From Myxococcaceae bacterium (GTDB lineage: Bacteria > Myxococcota > Myxococcia > Myxococcales > Myxococcaceae): a stretch of 6,161 bases of DNA. The position numbers and the translations under genes were made by a program. The stretch is taken from contig JAGSPQ010000238.1 in the NCBI GenBank assembly GCA_018262385.1, positions 1-6,161 on the forward strand. Reading direction: 5' to 3'. The notes beneath the pieces are model-generated. The model saw nothing but the letters and a program-made list of their open reading frames with translations. It ran no database searches and had not been told where the DNA came from. The first letter of the stretch is position 1, and each line of letters begins with the position of its first letter. Positions 1 through 4,814 of the stretch are shown here, piece by piece.

Positions 1-88
1 CGAAATCACCAAATCCACGGGGAAGATCGACACCGAGAGCCAGGACCTGCAAACCGGAAAGCTCCTCTTCGCGGTTTCGTGGTCGTAG
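1..88 (+). CDS. C-terminal end of an unidentified protein (5' truncated)
   Basis: An open frame runs from base 2 to the TAG at 86-88 and gives 28 residues ending in GKLLFAVSWS. The start lies outside the window. The ending looks like a closing beta strand, and the earlier part is polar (Lys, Asp, Glu, Gln). No motif is visible and I do not recognise the family. It is likely real because it ends only 15 bases before the methyltransferase start, in the same direction, as expected for an operon neighbour. If the next gene is an aryl-polyene-type methyltransferase, this could be another enzyme of that pathway, but nothing in the 28 residues proves it. Confidence 0.5.
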   Translation, partial: EITKSTGKIDTESQDLQTGKLLFAVSWS

Positions 89-90
89 CG

Positions 91-103
91 TAGAAGCGGC
101 TTC
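91..103 (+). promoter_or_regulatory. Start-proximal TAGAAG box and dyad before the methyltransferase
   Basis: The 15-base gap has no good Shine-Dalgarno sequence. It holds TAGAAG (91-96), a -10-like hexamer ending 7 bases before the ATG, and a perfect small dyad GAAG-CGG-CTTC (93-103) whose last base abuts the ATG. A -10 box this close to the start would give a leaderless or nearly leaderless transcript. No convincing -35 is visible (TTCGCG at 68-73, 17 bases upstream, is poor). The gene could equally be read through from the upstream gene. Confidence 0.3.
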
Positions 104-1141
104 ATGAAGACAGCCGACGCAATGGCGCCCTGGGCGACCGCCAACAAGCTCGCCTGGGCTCCGCTGATGTTCCACGCAGCGAAGGCCGCCCGCGATCTGA
201 AGGTCCTCCTCGCAGTCGAGCAGGCCAAGGGTGGCGCCACCCGGGAAGAAGTCGCCGCCACCACCAACCTGAGCCTCTACGCCGCCGGAGTGCTGCTCGA
301 CACCTGCGAAGCGATGGACCTGCTGGAGCGCAAAGAAGATCGGTTCCGCCTGCTGCCGGCCGGCTGGCTGGTCGAGCACGACCCGATGACCCGCATCCAC
401 ATGGACTTCAACGCCGACTGCAACTACCGCGGGGCCGAGTTCCTCAAGGAGTCGCTGGTCACCGGCAAGCCGGTGGGCCTCAAGACGCTCTCGGGCGCGC
501 CGCACATCTACGAGGCGCTCAGCGAGCTGCCCGAGCCGGCGAAGACCAGCTGGTTCAAGTTCGATCACTTCTATTCCGACCAGGTCTTCCCGCTGGCGAA
601 GCCGATGGTGCTCCAGCGCAAGCCGAAGTCGCTGCTCGACGTCGGAGGCAACACCGGCAAGTTCGCGCTGCTGATGGGCGCCGACGTGCCGGTGACGATC
701 CTCGATCACCCCGGGCAGCTCAACGTGGCGATGGCGAACGCGAAGGCGGCCGGCCTTCAAGAGCGGGTGAAGGGAATCGAGATGGATCTGCTCGATCATT
801 CCCGCCCCTTCCCCGCCAACCAGGACGCGGTGTGGATGAGCCAGTTCGTCTGCTGCTTCGGGCTCGACGACATCGTCGCCCTGCTGCGGCGGGGGGCCCA
901 GGCGCTGTCGAAGGACGGCCGGCTCTACGTGCTCGACACCTTCTGGGATCGCCAGAAGAACCCGGTGGCCGCCTACTGCCTCCACGCCACCTCGCTCTAC
1001 TTCACCGCGATGGCGAACGGCACCAGCCGGATCTACTCGGCCCCGGATCTGATCGCCTGCGCCAAGAAGGCGGGGTTGGTGGTGGAAGAAGATCTCAGCG
1101 TCGGCCACAGCCACACCCTGCTGGTCTGCAAGCCCGGCTGA
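104..1141 (+). CDS. SAM-dependent O-methyltransferase, aryl-polyene-cluster-like
   Basis: The 345-residue protein has the two-part layout of class I small-molecule O-methyltransferases. A helical winged-helix/dimerisation domain (about residues 15-90) is followed by a Rossmann methyltransferase domain (about 170-345). Motif I is LLDVGGNTG (177-185), with Asn183 where DxGxGxG would have Gly. Asp201 in ILDHPGQL fits the acidic residue that binds the SAM ribose, and Asp228 in EMDLLD fits motif II. Plant-type and ASMT-type relatives have a His before the WxDE stretch; here it reads MSQFVCCFGLDD (245-256), with no His. GGNTGK, WMSQF-x-x-CF and YFTAMANG-x-SR-x-Y match my memory of methyltransferases in aryl-polyene pigment clusters, a family-level recollection rather than a search. 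The protein is cytoplasmic, with no signal or membrane segment. ATG at 104 is chosen; ATG at 122 would still leave the domain intact. The substrate is unknown. Confidence 0.88.
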   Translation: MKTADAMAPWATANKLAWAPLMFHAAKAARDLKVLLAVEQAKGGATREEVAATTNLSLYAAGVLLDTCEAMDLLERKEDRFRLLPAGWLVEHDPMTRIHMDFNADCNYRGAEFLKESLVTGKPVGLKTLSGAPHIYEALSELPEPAKTSWFKFDHFYSDQVFPLAKPMVLQRKPKSLLDVGGNTGKFALLMGADVPVTILDHPGQLNVAMANAKAAGLQERVKGIEMDLLDHSRPFPANQDAVWMSQFVCCFGLDDIVALLRRGAQALSKDGRLYVLDTFWDRQKNPVAAYCLHATSLYFTAMANGTSRIYSAPDLIACAKKAGLVVEEDLSVGHSHTLLVCKPG

Positions 1142-1149
1142 GGTTGGCG

Positions 1150-1165
1150 TAAGGTCCAGCGGACC
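1150..1165 (+). promoter_or_regulatory. AAGG ribosome site inside a hairpin before the peptidase start
   Basis: The 24-base gap contains TAAGGT (1150-1155). Its AAGG (1151-1154) is a moderate Shine-Dalgarno match 11 bases before the ATG. TAAGGT also fits a TANNNT -10 box. A perfect inverted repeat, GGTCC-AGC-GGACC (1153-1165), overlaps the GG of this site and ends directly against the ATG at 1166. If it folds, the 5-bp GC-rich hairpin would partly hide the ribosome site. Which role is real cannot be settled from the sequence. Confidence 0.35.
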
Positions 1166-2929
1166 ATGCCCGACGTCAGCTCCCGGAAGTTCGTCGAAGT
1201 CTTCCAGCGCGCGCTCAACACCAGCGGTCGAATCACCGAGGCAGACGTCTCGGCGCTGAAGAAGGCGCAGGGCACGATCACCAACGTCACCGAGCGGGCC
1301 GCCGCCGAGAGCATCCTCGCCAAGCTGCGCAACGACCACGAGTTCGACAGCTTCGAGGTGGCGCACACCCGCAAGGCGCTCGGGGTGCTGCTGGGCAAGT
1401 CGAGCGGGCCGCTCCCCGCGGATCTCGAGCGGGTGCTGAAGCACGCGGTGCCGGCCGCCAACGTCGCGGTGAAGGACTACGCGTTGACCTTCGACGTGGC
1501 GGGCTCCGGCCCGGCGTTCCCGGCCACGGCCGCGATCACCCTCGAGAAGAAGGCCGGCCGCGAGGTGATCCTCGAGGCCAACCCCGAGCGGCTTCAGATC
1601 CAGACCGTCACCGCCAACGGCAAGCCGGTGCCCTTCACCGTCAAGGACGGCCGGCTCCACGTCACCGCCCCCGGAGCGACCCGGCTCGACGTCGGCTACA
1701 CGGTGAAGCCCGCCGAGGCCAGCGGCCCGGCCAAGGAGGCCTACGGGCTGATTCGCGACAAGTACACCGGGCGGATGTGGACGCTGACCTGGCCGTACAA
1801 CACCGGCGCCCTCTTCCCTTCCAACTCGGCCCCCTCGGACGGCGCGACCGCCAGGGTCACCGTCAAGGTCGGCACCGACGTCGAAGCGGTCGGCACCGGC
1901 ACCAAAGGCGCCGACGGCTCGTTCCAGACCCACGCCCAGGCCCCGGCCTACGCGGTCGCGTTCTACACCGCGAAGGACTTTCACTTAGGGGACGGCGGCC
2001 ACAGCCGGGACGGGGTGGCGGTCACCGGCTTCGGCAACGGCGACAAGGTCTCGAAGAAGATCCGCGACGCCTACCTGGCGACCGCGACCAAGTCGCTCGA
2101 CTTCTATTCGAGCTGGCTGGGCAAGTACGACTACGGCGACACGCTGAAGGTGGTCGAGGTCGCCGGCGGCCTGGGAGGCATGGAGCACACCGCCGCGGTG
2201 GCGATCATGATGAACGCCGCGAAGGATCCCGAGTACTCGAAGGAGACCGCCGCCCACGAGACGGCGCACCACTGGTTCGGCGACAACATCCGGATCAAGG
2301 ACTGGGGCGACTTCTGGATGAGCGAGGGCTTCACCAACTACGCCACCTACCGGTTCTTCCGGGCCGAAGAAGGCGAGCCGAAGTTCGTCAGCCTGCTCGA
2401 CCGCGCCAAGCTCGAGCTGCGCGACGCGCTGGAGGCCAACCCGCACGTGCTCAGCGCTCCGCCCGAGACCGACGTGAACGAGATCTTCGACTCGGTGCCG
2501 TACGAGATGGGGCCGTGGATGCTGCGGATGATGGAGAGCGAGCTGGGCACCGGGAAGTTCGACGCCCTGCTGAAGGATTGGTACGGCGCCAAGCGGCAGG
2601 GCACCGTCTCGACCGAGGACTGGGTGAAGTTCTCGAAGGAGAAGACCGGCCACGACTTCGGCCCGTTCTTCAAGAGCTGGAACAAGCTCACCGCGGTGCC
2701 CAGCTACCAGTCGGACGTGAACCTCGCCGGCTCGAAGGTGGCGGTGAAGATGTCCGCGTCCACCCCGGTGCCCGAGCAGATCAAGATCCCGCTGCGGCTC
2801 GAAGGGGCCAACGGCAAGTCGCTCACCGTGATGGTGGATCCGAAAAAGGGCCTCAGCGTCGACGCAGGCTTCCCGGTGAAGAAGTTCACCTGGGATCCCG
2901 AGCGCACCGTCCTCGCCTTCGTGCGGTGA
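1166..2929 (+). CDS. M1 family zinc metallopeptidase (aminopeptidase), compact form
   Basis: This should be an M1 (gluzincin) aminopeptidase that removes N-terminal residues from peptides. Zinc ligands are His364 and His368 in HETAH (364-368) and Glu387 in SEGF, with exactly 18 residues between His368 and Glu387 as the family requires. Glu365 is the catalytic base. GGMEH (337-341) stands where GxMEN binds the substrate N-terminus, with His for Asn. Tyr446 in VPYEMG fits the catalytic Tyr. Layout: an unusual helical segment (1-90), a beta domain (about 95-270), the thermolysin-like domain (about 275-505) and a short beta domain (about 510-587). The roughly 300-residue helical C-terminal domain of PepN or mammalian M1 enzymes is absent, so 587 residues compares with about 850-900. 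No signal peptide or lipobox is visible, so location is unclear. It starts 24 bases after the methyltransferase and its stop overlaps the helicase start. A rare TTA codon lies at 1985-1987. Confidence 0.93.
   Translation: MPDVSSRKFVEVFQRALNTSGRITEADVSALKKAQGTITNVTERAAAESILAKLRNDHEFDSFEVAHTRKALGVLLGKSSGPLPADLERVLKHAVPAANVAVKDYALTFDVAGSGPAFPATAAITLEKKAGREVILEANPERLQIQTVTANGKPVPFTVKDGRLHVTAPGATRLDVGYTVKPAEASGPAKEAYGLIRDKYTGRMWTLTWPYNTGALFPSNSAPSDGATARVTVKVGTDVEAVGTGTKGADGSFQTHAQAPAYAVAFYTAKDFHLGDGGHSRDGVAVTGFGNGDKVSKKIRDAYLATATKSLDFYSSWLGKYDYGDTLKVVEVAGGLGGMEHTAAVAIMMNAAKDPEYSKETAAHETAHHWFGDNIRIKDWGDFWMSEGFTNYATYRFFRAEEGEPKFVSLLDRAKLELRDALEANPHVLSAPPETDVNEIFDSVPYEMGPWMLRMMESELGTGKFDALLKDWYGAKRQGTVSTEDWVKFSKEKTGHDFGPFFKSWNKLTAVPSYQSDVNLAGSKVAVKMSASTPVPEQIKIPLRLEGANGKSLTVMVDPKKGLSVDAGFPVKKFTWDPERTVLAFVR
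2926..2929 (+). promoter_or_regulatory. GTGA stop/start overlap coupling peptidase and helicase
   Basis: The peptidase TGA (2927-2929) shares bases with a GTG (2926-2928) in the helicase frame. There is no clear Shine-Dalgarno upstream of this GTG. The arrangement is the GTG version of the common ATGA overlap and suggests termination-reinitiation coupling. The next in-frame GTG codons lie inside the conserved beta region of the helicase and are less suitable. Confidence 0.65.
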
Positions 2930-4773
2930 CCCCTTCGCTGCAGGCGCGAATCGACGCCCAGCTGAAGCTGCGGGTGCACGCGGTCGGGCCGGTCTACGGG
3001 CACCTGAAGCTGCAGACCGCCGGGCACCTGCTCGACGTGTTGATCGGCGGCACCACCCGGATCAACCCCGGGGTCTCGACGCTGGACTGGAAGACCGCTC
3101 CGCTGGCCGAGGTGTTCTTCGCCTACGACGAGGGCGAGGACTACGAGATCGAGGTCGGCGACCGGCTCATCGGCGGGAAGCTGATCGAGAAGAACGTGCT
3201 CACCTGGAAGGGAGCCGAGCTGATCCGGCTCGAGTGCGCCGAAGGAACCGCCGTTCGCCTCAACGATCGCTGGGAATTGCTCGCCGACCCCGGCCACCCG
3301 CGCCTGAAGTCCCGCGCGCCGGCCGCCCGGCTGCCATTTCGCTCGCCGCTCGAGGTCGACCTGGATCCCGCCCAGCAGCGGATCGTCGGGCTCCCGGCCG
3401 AGGCGCAGACCCTGATCCTCGGCGAGGCCGGCTTCGGGAAGACCACCGTCGCGCTGCACCGACTGCTGGCGTTGAAGCGCCAGGCGCCCGAGGGGTTTCG
3501 GGCCGCGGTGGTGGTGCCGACCCACGGGCTGCGGCGGCTCACCCAGCTGATGCTCGAGCGCAAGGGCGAGCGGGAGATCGAGGTGTGGACCTACGATCAG
3601 TGGGCGCTGGCGGCGGCGCGCAAGGCGTTTCCCGATCTGCCGCACCGGGAGAGCCAGAGCACCAGCGCCGAGGTGATCCAGCTCAAGCGCCACGGCGCGC
3701 TCGAGGGCGTGCTGGCCGACTTCGCCCAGGACCACCCTTCCCCCGCCCAGGACGAGGATCGCCCCACCCGCAGCAAGGCGCGCGCGACCCGGGCCGACCT
3801 CGAGGTGTTCTTCGGCGACTCGGCCTGGATGGACCAGGTGGTGGCGGCGTCGGGCGGACAGCTCGCGTCCCGCACGGTGAAGGACCTGACGATGCACACC
3901 CGGGTGCAGTTTCGCGACCCGGCGGAGACCGAGTACGCGGACGTCGATCGCGCCAACCTCACCGCGGTCGACGGGCGGCGGCTCGACGACGGCACCCCGA
4001 ACGAAGACGCGGGCTCGGTGGATCCCGAGGACTACGCGGTGCTGTTCGAGCTGGCCCGGCTGCGGGCAGTGCAGCAGCGGGCGAAGCCGCTGTCGCTGGC
4101 GACCTGGGACGCGCTGCTGGTCGACGAGGCGCAGGAGCTCGCCCCGCTCGAGCTGCGGCTGCTGGGTCGATCGCTGAACCCGCGCGGCTCGGTGATCGTG
4201 GCGGGCGACGCGGCGCAGCAGGTGGATCCGACCTCCCACTTCGCCGGCTGGGAGCCGGTGATGGCCGAGCTGGGCGCGGCGGAGCACGTCTGCGCGACGC
4301 TCGAGGTGAGCTACCGGTGCCCGCCCGAGGTGACCGCCTTCGCCCGGAGCCTGATCGATCAGGGGCCGCCTCCGGCCGAGCCGCTGCCGGCGATCACCCG
4401 CGCGCTGTGCGACAACGGCTGCCACCTCGCGCTCTGGCTGACCTCAGAGCTGCGCCGGATCCAGGGCGAGGACCCCGCCGGCTCGATCGCGGTCATCTGC
4501 CGATCGGACGTGACGGCGCGCGGCTTCGCGCGGTCGCTCGGCCATGGGCTGACCGTCCGGCTGGCGCTCGAGGGCGACTTCCAGTTCACCCCCGGGATCA
4601 CCGTCACCAGCGTGCAGGAGGTGAAGGGGCTCGAGTTCGACTGCGTGGTGGTGCCCGACGCGCAGGCGTCGACCTACCCGCGCACGCCCGCGTCGCGCCG
4701 GGCGCTGTACGTGGCGGTCACCCGGGCGACCCACCACCTGGGTGTCGCCGCGGTGGGACGCTGGTTCGAGTAG
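2926..4773 (+). CDS. Superfamily 1 UvrD/HelD-like helicase or RNA polymerase-recycling ATPase
   Basis: Starting at the overlapping GTG, the protein has 615 residues. All SF1A motifs are present: Q motif with Gln150 in LDPAQ; Walker A GEAGFGKTT (166-174, Lys172); motif Ia around PTHGLRRL (198-205); Walker B DEAQ (400-403); motif III GDAAQQ (427-432); motif IV SYRCP (462-466); motif V KGLEFD (567-572); motif VI YVAVTRA (595-601) with arginine finger Arg600. ATPase activity is therefore expected. Residues about 20-105, with DWKTAPLAEVFFAYDEG (54-70), resemble the pre-ATPase beta region of HelD, where DWRAP is followed by an FY-rich stretch. That points to HelD rather than UvrD/Rep. HelD proteins clear stalled RNA polymerase using an N-terminal coiled coil, but this one has only about 20 residues before the beta region. 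Residues about 225-390, between motifs Ia and II, form a divergent insertion. Alternative: a DNA-unwinding UvrD relative. The ATPase family is certain; the HelD link is probable. Confidence 0.9.
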   Translation: MTPSLQARIDAQLKLRVHAVGPVYGHLKLQTAGHLLDVLIGGTTRINPGVSTLDWKTAPLAEVFFAYDEGEDYEIEVGDRLIGGKLIEKNVLTWKGAELIRLECAEGTAVRLNDRWELLADPGHPRLKSRAPAARLPFRSPLEVDLDPAQQRIVGLPAEAQTLILGEAGFGKTTVALHRLLALKRQAPEGFRAAVVVPTHGLRRLTQLMLERKGEREIEVWTYDQWALAAARKAFPDLPHRESQSTSAEVIQLKRHGALEGVLADFAQDHPSPAQDEDRPTRSKARATRADLEVFFGDSAWMDQVVAASGGQLASRTVKDLTMHTRVQFRDPAETEYADVDRANLTAVDGRRLDDGTPNEDAGSVDPEDYAVLFELARLRAVQQRAKPLSLATWDALLVDEAQELAPLELRLLGRSLNPRGSVIVAGDAAQQVDPTSHFAGWEPVMAELGAAEHVCATLEVSYRCPPEVTAFARSLIDQGPPPAEPLPAITRALCDNGCHLALWLTSELRRIQGEDPAGSIAVICRSDVTARGFARSLGHGLTVRLALEGDFQFTPGITVTSVQEVKGLEFDCVVVPDAQASTYPRTPASRRALYVAVTRATHHLGVAAVGRWFE

Positions 4774-4814
4774 CCGGTTTGTGGCCCGGCCGGGCTGCCG
4801 AGTAGAACGTCTTC
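4774..4814 (+). promoter_or_regulatory. 41-base gap with GC palindrome and possible promoter for the protease-like gene
   Basis: After the helicase TAG, a perfect 12-base palindrome GCCCGGCCGGGC (4784-4795) could form a very short hairpin, but no T run follows, so it is a poor intrinsic terminator. TTGTGG (4779-4784) and TAGAAC (4803-4808), 18 bases apart, are a weak sigma-70-like pair. The second box ends 6 bases before the ATG at 4815, and no good Shine-Dalgarno is present. A small dyad, GAA-CGTC-TTC (4805-4814), ends directly at the ATG. The promoter reading is an inference from similarity to the layout before the methyltransferase. Confidence 0.3.

Noticed and set aside
744..758. Inverted repeat AAGGC-GGCCG-GCCTT inside the methyltransferase gene
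   Set aside because: It lies within codons for Lys-Ala-Ala-Gly-Leu and is explained by codon composition. No regulatory context is visible.
1777..2925. Upstream extension of the helicase frame inside the peptidase gene
   Set aside because: The extension is Arg/Gly-rich low-complexity translation that overlaps a clearly real M1 peptidase. Recognisable protein begins right after the GTG at 2926.
2704..4425. Long antisense open frame (573 codons) on the minus strand
   Set aside because: It lies across the helicase and the peptidase end, is rich in Arg/Gly/Leu/Pro/His with no recognisable motif, and is the usual by-product of G/C-rich third positions.
4784..4795. GCCCGGCCGGGC palindrome as an intrinsic terminator
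   Set aside because: The stem-loop is too small and no T tract follows. It may be chance in GC-rich DNA.
3234..4805. Second long plus-strand frame (523 codons) through the helicase gene
   Set aside because: The composition is mostly Arg/Gly/Ala/Pro without motifs, while the overlapping frame carries every helicase motif.
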